Source: Candidatus Rokuibacteriota bacterium (GTDB lineage: Bacteria; Methylomirabilota; Methylomirabilia; Rokubacteriales; CSP1-6). Taken from it: a stretch of DNA of 64,000 nt. A program made the translations under genes and the position numbers. Under the pieces are notes generated by a model that was not told the origin of the DNA, searched no databases, and worked only from the letters and a program-made list of their open reading frames with translations. This document shows positions 27,715 through 35,606 of the stretch, in pieces. Location: contig QHSP01000017.1 in the NCBI GenBank assembly GCA_003220495.1, positions 62,001 to 126,000 on the forward strand, written 5' to 3'. Each line of letters opens with the position of its first letter. Position 1 is the stretch's first letter.

Positions 27715-29003
27715 GCCGCGTTCTCGTCGTCGGTCTGGGATACGTCGGAATCACCTTGACGGTGGCGCTCGCGCGCAAGGGCGTCACCGTGTACGGGTAC
27801 GACAAGAATCCCGATACCGTCGCCACCCTGGCGGCCGGGCGCCCGCACCTCTTCGAGCCGGGCATCGCCGAGGGCCTGCGCGCGTTCCTCGGCGGGACCA
27901 TTCACATCGCCGATCGTCCGCCGTCCGAGACTGTCGATGCGGCGATCATCTGTGTCTCGACGCCGGTCGTGGCCGCGACGCACATGCCGGATCTGGACAA
28001 CCTGCGCGCGGCGGCTCGGGCTGTCGCGGCGGAGTGCGCGCCGACCACGCTGGTGATCGTGCGAAGCACGGTACCCGTCGGCGCCAGTCGGCAGATCGTG
28101 CTCCCCGAGCTCGCGGCTCGCTGGGGCTGCGCCCGGCTCGCCTTTTGCCCCGAGCGGACCATCCAGGGCCAGGCGCTGCGTGAGCTCGAGCAGCTACCGC
28201 AGGTGGTCGGCGGTCTCGACGTCGAGAGTCGCGAGCGAGCGTCGGCCCTCTTCGCGCGGCTCACGACCCGCGTGATCCCGGTGTCGTCCCTGGAGGCCGC
28301 CGAGGCGGTCAAGCTCGTCAACAACTGCCACACCGATCTGATCTACTCGTTCGGCAACGAGGTCGCGCTGTTCGCCGAGCGGCTCGCGCTCGATCCGCTC
28401 GAGCTGATCCGCGCGGCGAATGTCGACTACCCACGGCCCGATCTGGCGCGGCCCGGATTCGTGGGCGGAGGCTGCCTGTCGAAGGACCCCTACATCCTGA
28501 TCGCGAGCTCTATTGCCGCCGGCTACGAGCCGTGGCTCGTCGCGCGGGCCAGGGGTCTGAACGAATACCTGCCGCTCCACGTGGCGCGGCGCTTCGTCGA
28601 GCTGATCCGGGAAACTCGCGGCGCGGTCGCCGGCGGTCGAGTGCTGCTGCTCGGCTTTGCCTACAAGGGCTGGCCGCCGACCGACGACATGCGGGGGGCG
28701 GCCGTGCTGCCAATCCTCGACGTGCTGCGCACCGAGGGGCTGGCCCTGCACGGCCACGATTTTCTCGTCGCGCCCGAGACCATTGCACGGCTCGGCGTGA
28801 CACCAGTCGCGCTCGACGAGGGCTTCGCCGGGGCCGACGCCGTGCTCGTCATCACCGATCATCCGGAGTACGGCAAGCAAGACCTGCCGAAGCTCCTCGC
28901 CTCGCTGCGGCGGCCAGCCGTCCTCTACGACTGCTGGCGAGCCCTCGACGAGGAAACCGTGCGCGCCGGCGGCATCCGCTATGCGTCGATCGGCTATGGG
29001 TAG
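27711..29003 (+). CDS. nucleotide sugar dehydrogenase (UDP-Glc/UDP-ManNAc dehydrogenase family)
   Basis: VLVVGLGYVGITLTVALARKGVTVYGYD; GFVGGGCLSKDPYIL; LGFAYKGWPPTDDMR. Confidence 0.93.
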   Translation: MSRVLVVGLGYVGITLTVALARKGVTVYGYDKNPDTVATLAAGRPHLFEPGIAEGLRAFLGGTIHIADRPPSETVDAAIICVSTPVVAATHMPDLDNLRAAARAVAAECAPTTLVIVRSTVPVGASRQIVLPELAARWGCARLAFCPERTIQGQALRELEQLPQVVGGLDVESRERASALFARLTTRVIPVSSLEAAEAVKLVNNCHTDLIYSFGNEVALFAERLALDPLELIRAANVDYPRPDLARPGFVGGGCLSKDPYILIASSIAAGYEPWLVARARGLNEYLPLHVARRFVELIRETRGAVAGGRVLLLGFAYKGWPPTDDMRGAAVLPILDVLRTEGLALHGHDFLVAPETIARLGVTPVALDEGFAGADAVLVITDHPEYGKQDLPKLLASLRRPAVLYDCWRALDEETVRAGGIRYASIGYG

Positions 29004-29973
29004 AGTGCTCCTGCTCGGCGGGGCTGGGTTCGTCGGCTATCACCTGGCCGAGCGCCTCAGCCGCGAGGCGGATGAAATCACGGTCGTGGACGATCTCTCG
29101 CGCGGGCGGATGGACGCCGAGCTTGAGTCGCTGCTGGCCAGGCCGAACGTCCGCTTCGTGCGGGCCGATCTCACGGCTCCCGCGTCGCTCGCCGACCTGC
29201 CGCGGGCGTGGGATCAGGTCTACGTGCTGGCCGCCGTCGTCGGCGTCCGCAACACGACGGCGGATCCGGCGCGTGTGATCCGGGTGAACACGCTGGCGAC
29301 CTTGAACGTCCTCGAGTGGCTGACGGCCGATGCCGGGGTCGTCTTCTTCGCCTCGACGAGCGAGGTCTACGCCGGGGGGGTGGCGCGCGGGCTGGTCCCG
29401 GTCCCGACGCCAGAGGACGTTCTGCTCTCGATCGACGACATCACCCATCCGCGCTTCGCGTACGCGGCCAGCAAGATCCTCGGCGAGGCCGCGACGCTCC
29501 ACTACGCCGACAAAAAGGGCTTCCCCGTCGTGGTGGGGCGATTCCACAACATCTACGGCCCGCGCATGGGCGTCGATCACGTCATCCCGGAGCTCTGCTT
29601 GCGCGCTCTCGACCGCGAGGATCCCTTCCGGGTGTTCGGCCTCGAGCAGCAGCGCGCGTTCTGCCACGTCGCCGACGCGCTCGAGGCGATCACGCGTCTC
29701 ATGGCGGCAGAGCACGCCTGGGGGCAGATCGTCAACATCGGGAACGATACCGACGAGACGCGTGTGTCGGACCTGCTCGCGCTGATCCTGAGAATCGCGA
29801 AGTTCACACCGACGCTCGGTCCCGCGCCGGCCCCGTCCGGTTCGGTCGCGCGAAGGTGCCCCGACCTCTCGAGGCTGCGCGCGCTGACCGGCTTCGCGCC
29901 GAAGGTCTCCCTCGAGCACGGTGTCCGCGAGACCTTCGACTGGTACCGAGCCTGGCACGGGAGTCGACGATGA
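28996..29973 (+). CDS. NAD-dependent epimerase/dehydratase (UDP-glucuronate decarboxylase-like)
   Basis: VLLLGGAGFVGYHLAERLS; FFASTSEVYAGG; YAASKILGEA; GRFHNIYGPRMG. Confidence 0.9.
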   Translation: MGRVLLLGGAGFVGYHLAERLSREADEITVVDDLSRGRMDAELESLLARPNVRFVRADLTAPASLADLPRAWDQVYVLAAVVGVRNTTADPARVIRVNTLATLNVLEWLTADAGVVFFASTSEVYAGGVARGLVPVPTPEDVLLSIDDITHPRFAYAASKILGEAATLHYADKKGFPVVVGRFHNIYGPRMGVDHVIPELCLRALDREDPFRVFGLEQQRAFCHVADALEAITRLMAAEHAWGQIVNIGNDTDETRVSDLLALILRIAKFTPTLGPAPAPSGSVARRCPDLSRLRALTGFAPKVSLEHGVRETFDWYRAWHGSRR

Positions 29974-31124
29974 GCGGAGTCATCCCCAACGCGGTGCCGT
30001 TTCTCGGCGGTAACGAGTGGAAGTACCTCAAGGAATGCCTGGACTCGAACTGGGTGTCCTCGGCCGGGCCGTTCATCGAGCGGTTCGAGCGCGGAGTGGC
30101 GACCTACGTCGGCGCTCGGCACGCCGTCGCGACCGTCAACGGCACTGCGGCGCTGCACCTGGCGTTGCTGGTCGCGGGGGTCCGCCCGGGCGACGAGGTG
30201 CTCGTGCCGAGCTTCACCTTCATCGCCACCGCCAACGCTGTGCGCTATTGCGGCGCATTCCCCGTGTTCATGGACTCCGAGCCCGGGACCTGGTGCATCG
30301 ACCCGGTCAAGGTCGAGGAATTCCTCGCGACACGCTGCGAGACGCGAGGCGACCGGCTCGTGAATCGCGGGAGCGGGCGTCGCGTCGCGGCGCTCTTGCC
30401 GGTCCACCTCTACGGGCATCCGGCCGACCTCGACGCGCTGGCCGCACTGACCAGACGCTATCCGCTGGCCCTCGTGGAGGACACCACCGAGGCCCTCGGT
30501 GCCGAGTACAAGGGCCGCCGGGTGGGCGTGCACGAGCGCGTCGCCTGCCTGTCCTTCAACGGCAACAAGATCATCACGTGTGGCGGCGGTGGCATGGTGC
30601 TGACCGACGACCCGGCGCTGGCCCGCCGCGCCGCGCTGCTCTCGACCCAGGGCCGCACGCCCGGCGCGGAGTTCGTCCACGAGGAAGTCGGCTACAACTA
30701 CCGGCTGACGAACATCCAGGCCGCGCTCGGGCTCGCCCAGCTCGAGCAGCTCGATCGTTTCGTGGAGGACAAGCGGCAGACGGCCCGCTATTATGCCGAG
30801 GCGCTCCGCGTCCTCGATGGCATCGAGCCGTTTTGCGAGCAGCCCTGGGCGCGCTCGTCGTACTGGATGTCGTCGGTCATGCTCGATCCCAGCGCCTGGG
30901 ACGACGTACGCACGCTCATTCAGAAGGCGAAGGCCGCGTCGATCGAGCTTCGCCCGCTCTGGTATCCGCTCCACCGGCAGCCGGTGTTCGCCGAGTGCGA
31001 AGCTTTCCGGGTCGAGCACGCCGATGCGCTCCACGCGCGCGGGGTGTCGCTGCCCTGCTCGGTCGGGATCACGCCCGAGGCCCGCGCACGCGTCGTGGCC
31101 TTCCTGGCGGGCGAGCGCCGCTGA
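29970..31124 (+). CDS. DegT/DnrJ/EryC1/StrS aminotransferase, LegC-like
   Basis: PFLGGNEWKYLKECLDSNWVSSAGPFIERFE; GTAALHLALL; LSFNGNKIITCGGGGMVLTDD (PLP lysine). Confidence 0.92.
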   Translation: MSGVIPNAVPFLGGNEWKYLKECLDSNWVSSAGPFIERFERGVATYVGARHAVATVNGTAALHLALLVAGVRPGDEVLVPSFTFIATANAVRYCGAFPVFMDSEPGTWCIDPVKVEEFLATRCETRGDRLVNRGSGRRVAALLPVHLYGHPADLDALAALTRRYPLALVEDTTEALGAEYKGRRVGVHERVACLSFNGNKIITCGGGGMVLTDDPALARRAALLSTQGRTPGAEFVHEEVGYNYRLTNIQAALGLAQLEQLDRFVEDKRQTARYYAEALRVLDGIEPFCEQPWARSSYWMSSVMLDPSAWDDVRTLIQKAKAASIELRPLWYPLHRQPVFAECEAFRVEHADALHARGVSLPCSVGITPEARARVVAFLAGERR

Positions 31125-31148
31125 CCCGCCGCTGGATCCGGAGCGCGT

Positions 31149-31859
31149 TCACTTGATGTACGTGAAGAGGTGATCGAACAGGACCAGGTCGCCGGAGTCG
31201 GCGCGGCGGCCGACCACGTAGCTGGCGAGCCGGAACAGCGCTTTCACCTCCACTCGTTCGAGCCGGTGCCCTTCTCGCTCGGACGGCAGGTCGATCTCGC
31301 GATGGCTCTTCGGGGCGAGCGCCACCTCGACGGGACCACGCCGGCTACCGTAGTAGGCGGTCACCTGCGCCTCGGCGGTGGCGAACCGCGCGAGGTTGCC
31401 CAGCAGGATGGAATAGCGAGCCGCGGATGGTCGCTGGCGGAAGACGTACGTTTCGAAGTTGTTGATGTTCGTCGCGCCGACGCGATCGGGGACGCCGCCG
31501 AGCACGGCATTGACCGCGTAGTAGAGCGGCGGCGTGTCGGAGCCGGGTCGGTGCAGAAACGCGTAATGGTGCGGCCGGTAAGGGAAGACGCGCTCGTCGT
31601 AGCGCGCCTCCAGGCTCACCATCACCCGGGGCACGACGCCGGCGATCTCCTCGACGAGGGTGCCCAGATCGAACACCTCCTTGCGCGGGTCGATGGACGT
31701 CTCGCCGAGCAGCGCGCCATCGGGATCGTGCACGGCGATCACCAGCGCGTCCAGGTTGCGGTGGGCGCGCGCGTCGCGCTGGTGGACCGTCTCGATCAGG
31801 TGCCGGTAGCCGGCCTCCCAGAACGTCGCAGACAGGAGGGCGCAGCGGTCACTTGACAT
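31149..31859 (-). CDS. hypothetical protein, diverged paralogue of the adjacent gene
   Basis: ATG at 31859; RYSILLGNLARFATAEAQVTAYYG...LFRLASYVVGRRADSGDLVLFDHLFTYIK. Confidence 0.72.
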   Translation of the reverse strand: MSSDRCALLSATFWEAGYRHLIETVHQRDARAHRNLDALVIAVHDPDGALLGETSIDPRKEVFDLGTLVEEIAGVVPRVMVSLEARYDERVFPYRPHHYAFLHRPGSDTPPLYYAVNAVLGGVPDRVGATNINNFETYVFRQRPSAARYSILLGNLARFATAEAQVTAYYGSRRGPVEVALAPKSHREIDLPSEREGHRLERVEVKALFRLASYVVGRRADSGDLVLFDHLFTYIK

Positions 31860-32619
31860 GCATGAACGACAGCGGGCCTTCGAGATCTTTGCGGCCGGCG
31901 CCGACGACGTAGAGATTGAACCAGGCGTTTGCCTCGAATCGCGCGCGAATGACCGAGGTCGCCTCGGCCGCAACGATGCCGAGCCGCGAGACGTCGAGCA
32001 GGTGACTGCCCATCGGCCGGAGCTTCAGCATGCGCTCGACGCGTTCGCCGCGCTCGCCGGTCACGACGAGGCGCACGCGGTTGGCGACGTTCGAGAGGTT
32101 CATGACGAGCAGGTGCGAGCGGAAGCTGGCGCCGAGGTAGAGATACTGATCCTTGACGAACAGCGGCAGCGTGCGTCCGGCCGCGGCCGCAAGCGTGCCG
32201 GCGAGCCCGAGAAGAATGCGGACAACCCGCGGATAGCGCTCGATGAACTCCTGACGACCGTGGGTCGCCGTGTACGCCGTGCCGTCCGACAGGGTCACGT
32301 ACTGATCGGAGAAGATGCGAGCGCCGGTGACCGTCGCGAAGCCCGCCTCGGCGCCATCGGCGTCGAGCCGTACCTCGGCCGTCGCGGTGGGATCGGCGAG
32401 CTCCACGTCGTGCCGGCCGACCACGGTGCCTCGAGCATCGTACTGGACGACCGAGGCGGCGAAGGGGCCCTTGTTGAATCCCGTCTTGAAGCGCGACTCG
32501 ACGTTGTTGAGCACGAGCACGCATTCGAGCCCGGGGCGCACGAGCCACGGAAGATAGTACGTCGGCGTTCGCCGGACGCCGAGCACGCGGCGACCGAGCG
32601 AGCGAGCGCTGCGCAGCAC
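31849..32619 (-). CDS. hypothetical protein, diverged paralogue of the adjacent gene
   Basis: GTG at 32619; HLLVMNLSNVANRVRLVVTGERG...AWFNLYVVGAGRKDLEGPLSFMHVK. Confidence 0.72.
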   Translation of the reverse strand: MLRSARSLGRRVLGVRRTPTYYLPWLVRPGLECVLVLNNVESRFKTGFNKGPFAASVVQYDARGTVVGRHDVELADPTATAEVRLDADGAEAGFATVTGARIFSDQYVTLSDGTAYTATHGRQEFIERYPRVVRILLGLAGTLAAAAGRTLPLFVKDQYLYLGASFRSHLLVMNLSNVANRVRLVVTGERGERVERMLKLRPMGSHLLDVSRLGIVAAEATSVIRARFEANAWFNLYVVGAGRKDLEGPLSFMHVK

Positions 32620-32625
32620 ATGCGC

Positions 32626-32631
32626 AGCCTA
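32626..32631 (-). promoter_or_regulatory. -10 box TAGGCT, 6 nt before the GTG at 32619 (leaderless), with TTGCGG 17 nt upstream
   Basis: Minus strand reads TTGCGG-tcgccggctcgctgcgt-TAGGCT-gcgcat-GTG. Confidence 0.55.
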
Positions 32632-32673
32632 ACGCAGCGAGCCGGCGACCGCAACGAATCCGAGCCCGCCCGG

Positions 32674-32696
32674 GGCGCGCGATGACATCGCGCGCC
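32674..32696. repeat. 23-nt perfect palindrome containing the flippase start codon
   Basis: ggcgcgcgatg-a-catcgcgcgcc; ATG at 32682-32684. Confidence 0.75.
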
Positions 32697-34226
32697 AGCC
32701 TCGGTCAGAAGTCGCTCTCGCTGCTGATGGGCGCGTGGCTCGCCGCGTTGCTGAACCTGGTCGCCGGGGTCTTCGTCGCCCGCGTCCTCGGACCCGCGGC
32801 GGTCGGTTCGCTGAGCTTCAGCCTGGGTCTCTCCGGGCTCGCGATGGCGGCTCTGGTCCCGGGCTTTGCGCAGGCGCACATGAAGCGAGTCGCCGAGGGC
32901 GTCGACCCCGGTGTCTGCGCGTCGACCTTCGGTCTCATCAAGGTGCTGCTCTACGTGCCGCTGCTCCTTCTCATCGTCCTCGCTCCCGGGTCCCGTGGAT
33001 TTTTGTTCGAGACCGAGACGCTCGAGACGGTGTTCGTTCTACTCTTCGCGGGCCGCGTGCTGTCGAGCTTTTCGGAGATCTTCACGCTCATCCTGGTCGC
33101 GCGCGAGCGGGTCATCCAGCAGTCGGCGGTCCTTGTCGCCACCCGCGGAGTTCGCCTCCTGGCGACCTTGCTCGTGCTCGTCTGGGCGCCCGAGATCACG
33201 CTCATCGCGGCGACGTTCCTTCTCGAGGGGCTCGTCGAGCTCGTCGGCGCGATGGTGGCCGTGCGATTCTGGCTCGGGATCCGCCTGCGCCGGCCGAGCG
33301 TCGCCGCGCTTCGCAGCTACTGGGAATACGCGCGGCCGCTGCTCGTCAGTGTCCCCTTCGGGATGTTTCAGGACTCGATCGACCGCGTCGTCGTCAAGCA
33401 GTGGGCGGGCCTGACGGCCGCGGGCTACTACCACGTCGCGCGCGGCTTCTGGGAGCTCTTGGGCGCGCTCAATGCGTACCCGGCCATGCTCCTCTTCACG
33501 CGCATGTCCGCGCTGTTCGCGGCACGCTCACCCGAGCGCGATCGCGAGGCGCGCGCGCTCTTCTACTCGGGCATGGACAAGCTCCTCTTCGTGGCCACCC
33601 CGATCGGGGTCACCATCTGGCTCGCTGCCGACCCGATCATCGCGGGATTCTTCGGAGCGGCCTTTCTGCCCGCGGCGGCCGCGGTCCACGTGTTCGTCCT
33701 GGCGAACCTGGTCGCGACCGTCACCAACAACTACACGCAGGTGCTCTACGCCGTCGAGGCGCACGGCCGCCTCGTGCCGGTCGTTCCGCCGCGCGCGGCC
33801 CTCTACTTCGTCCTGCTCATGGTCCTCGTGCCCGCTGAGCCGCTCGGCGGGTGGATCCCGACCCTCGGCATCGGCGCCGCCGGCGCCGCGCTCGGCCGTC
33901 TGTTCCTCTTGATCTTCCCGGCGTGGATGTACGTGGCGTGGACCAGGGAGGTGGCCGGCGTGAGCTTCTTCACCCGTAGCTGGCTTTACGTCGCCGGCTT
34001 TGCGATCGGCGTCGCCTCGGGATCGACCGCGGGGTGGCTGATGCGCTGGATGGGAGCCTCGCCGGCGGTCGGCGTGCCCACCGCGGTCGTCGCCGGCCTC
34101 GCCGCCTACGCGGCGCTGCTCGGCGCGCTCCATCCAGAGCCGTCGACCACGCTTCGGTACTGCCTGGACCTCGTCTCCCCGGCTCGAATCAGCGGCTTTC
34201 TGAGACGTGAGATCGGCAAGTCGTGA
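32682..34226 (+). CDS. oligosaccharide flippase family protein (Wzx-like)
   Basis: About 14 TM polytopic protein; SLLMGAWLAALLNLVAGVFVARVLGPAAVGSLSFSL typical of the polysaccharide synthesis/export family. Confidence 0.9.
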   Translation: MTSRASLGQKSLSLLMGAWLAALLNLVAGVFVARVLGPAAVGSLSFSLGLSGLAMAALVPGFAQAHMKRVAEGVDPGVCASTFGLIKVLLYVPLLLLIVLAPGSRGFLFETETLETVFVLLFAGRVLSSFSEIFTLILVARERVIQQSAVLVATRGVRLLATLLVLVWAPEITLIAATFLLEGLVELVGAMVAVRFWLGIRLRRPSVAALRSYWEYARPLLVSVPFGMFQDSIDRVVVKQWAGLTAAGYYHVARGFWELLGALNAYPAMLLFTRMSALFAARSPERDREARALFYSGMDKLLFVATPIGVTIWLAADPIIAGFFGAAFLPAAAAVHVFVLANLVATVTNNYTQVLYAVEAHGRLVPVVPPRAALYFVLLMVLVPAEPLGGWIPTLGIGAAGAALGRLFLLIFPAWMYVAWTREVAGVSFFTRSWLYVAGFAIGVASGSTAGWLMRWMGASPAVGVPTAVVAGLAAYAALLGALHPEPSTTLRYCLDLVSPARISGFLRREIGKS

Positions 34227-34257
34227 GAGAATTCGGTTGACGAATCGACGAGTTGCG

Positions 34258-34274
34258 TGTTCGACTATTGAACA
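34258..34274. promoter_or_regulatory. 17-bp palindrome TGTTCGACTATTGAACA: second copy of the candidate operator
   Basis: TGTTC-N7-GAACA, 14/17 identical to 16914-16930; TTGACG (34237-34242) 15 nt upstream, the same spacing as the first copy. Confidence 0.7.
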
Positions 34275-34306
34275 GACGCTCCGCACTTGACGGAGGATCG
34301 ACAGGG

Positions 34307-34495
34307 ATGACCGAATACCTCAAAGGTAACTACCAGCTCGACACGATCATTACGGCCGCCGAGGGTGACGAGGCCGATTCGACGAGCGAATTCGAGAAGA
34401 AGGCGCTGTCACGACTCGGCGGGAGCATCTGCTTCGTGAGCAAGAAGGGCTTCCTCTGGAAGGGGGAGGGCGCGAGCGACGACCCGTGCAAATAG
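34307..34495 (+). CDS. small hypothetical protein (62 aa) upstream of DegT aminotransferase
   Basis: GGAGGA (34292-34297) 9 nt before ATG; MTEYLKGNYQLDTIITAAEGDEADSTSEFEKKALSRLGGSICFVSKKGFLWKGEGASDDPCK; stop overlaps the next start. Confidence 0.6.
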   Translation: MTEYLKGNYQLDTIITAAEGDEADSTSEFEKKALSRLGGSICFVSKKGFLWKGEGASDDPCK

Positions 34496-35604
34496 GCGGC
34501 GGCCGCATCCCAGTCTACGCGCCGGTTCTCGGTGACGAAGAGCTTGAGAATGTCGTGGCGGCGGTTCGTTCCGGATGGGTCAGCTCGCTCGGCACCTTCA
34601 TCCCCGAATTCGAGCGCGAGTTCGCCACCTTCTGCGACGTCCGTGAAGCCGTCGCGGTTTCCAACGGCACCGCCGCCCTCCACCTGGCGCTCCTCGCGCT
34701 GGGGGTGGGCCCCGGCGACGAGGTCCTCGTCCCGAGCCTGACCTTCATCGCGACGGCCAACGCCGTCCGCTACTGCGGCGCGACCCCGATCTTCGTCGAC
34801 GCCGATCGGGCGACCTGGTGCATCGATCCAGCCGCGCTCGACGCGCTCGTCACGCCGCGGACGAAGGCGGTGATCCCCGTGCACCTGTACGGGCACCCGT
34901 GCGACATGGATCCGATCCTCGACGTCGCGCGTCGCCGCGGGATCGCGGTCGTCGAGGACGCCGCCGAGGCGCACGGCGCGGAGTATCGCGGCCGGCGGGT
35001 GGGGGCATTCGGCGCGATCGGCTGCTTCTCGTTCTACGGCAACAAGATCATGACGACGGGCGAGGGGGGCATGTGCGTGACCGATGACCCGCTCCTCGCC
35101 GAGCGCCTGCGCCTCCTGCGTGACCACGGGATGGATCCCAAGCGCCACTACTGGCACGATATCGTCGGCTACAACTATCGGATGACGAATCTCCAGGCGG
35201 CGATCGGCGTCGCGCAGGTGAAGAAGCTGCCGGGCTTCCTCGAGAAGAAACGGCGGCTGGGCGCCTGGTACGCCGAGCTGCTCGCGCCCCTGGCCGCCGC
35301 CGGTCGGATTGTCATGCAGCCCGAGGCGCCGTGGGCGAAGAGCGTGTTCTGGATGTGCTCGGTCCTTCTCGCCGAGGCCCGAGTCTCGCGCGACGAGGTT
35401 CGCGCGCGTCTCCACGATCGCGGCGTCGACACGCGACCCTTCTTCCACCCCGTGCACTTGCTGCCGCCGTACGAGCGTCGCGAGCGTCTTGCCGTCGCGG
35501 AAGATCTCGGCGGGCGCGGCCTGAACCTTCCTTCGGGGCTCGGTCTCGACCGAAGCCATATCGAGCGCGTTGCCAAGGCACTGACCGAAGCGCTCGACCC
35601 GTAA
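34486..35604 (+). CDS. DegT/DnrJ/EryC1/StrS family aminotransferase
   Basis: GTAALHLALLALGVGPGDEVLVPSLTFIATANAVRYCGATPIFVDADRATWCIDP; FSFYGNKIMTTGEGGMCVTDD. Confidence 0.95.
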   Translation: MQIGGGRIPVYAPVLGDEELENVVAAVRSGWVSSLGTFIPEFEREFATFCDVREAVAVSNGTAALHLALLALGVGPGDEVLVPSLTFIATANAVRYCGATPIFVDADRATWCIDPAALDALVTPRTKAVIPVHLYGHPCDMDPILDVARRRGIAVVEDAAEAHGAEYRGRRVGAFGAIGCFSFYGNKIMTTGEGGMCVTDDPLLAERLRLLRDHGMDPKRHYWHDIVGYNYRMTNLQAAIGVAQVKKLPGFLEKKRRLGAWYAELLAPLAAAGRIVMQPEAPWAKSVFWMCSVLLAEARVSRDEVRARLHDRGVDTRPFFHPVHLLPPYERRERLAVAEDLGGRGLNLPSGLGLDRSHIERVAKALTEALDP

Positions 35605-35606
35605 CG

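Noticed and set aside
31136-31155. gcgttcacttgatgtac as a third operator-like site
   Set aside because: Shares only TTCACTT with the 16914 site, is not palindromic and lies at the 3' end of a coding sequence.
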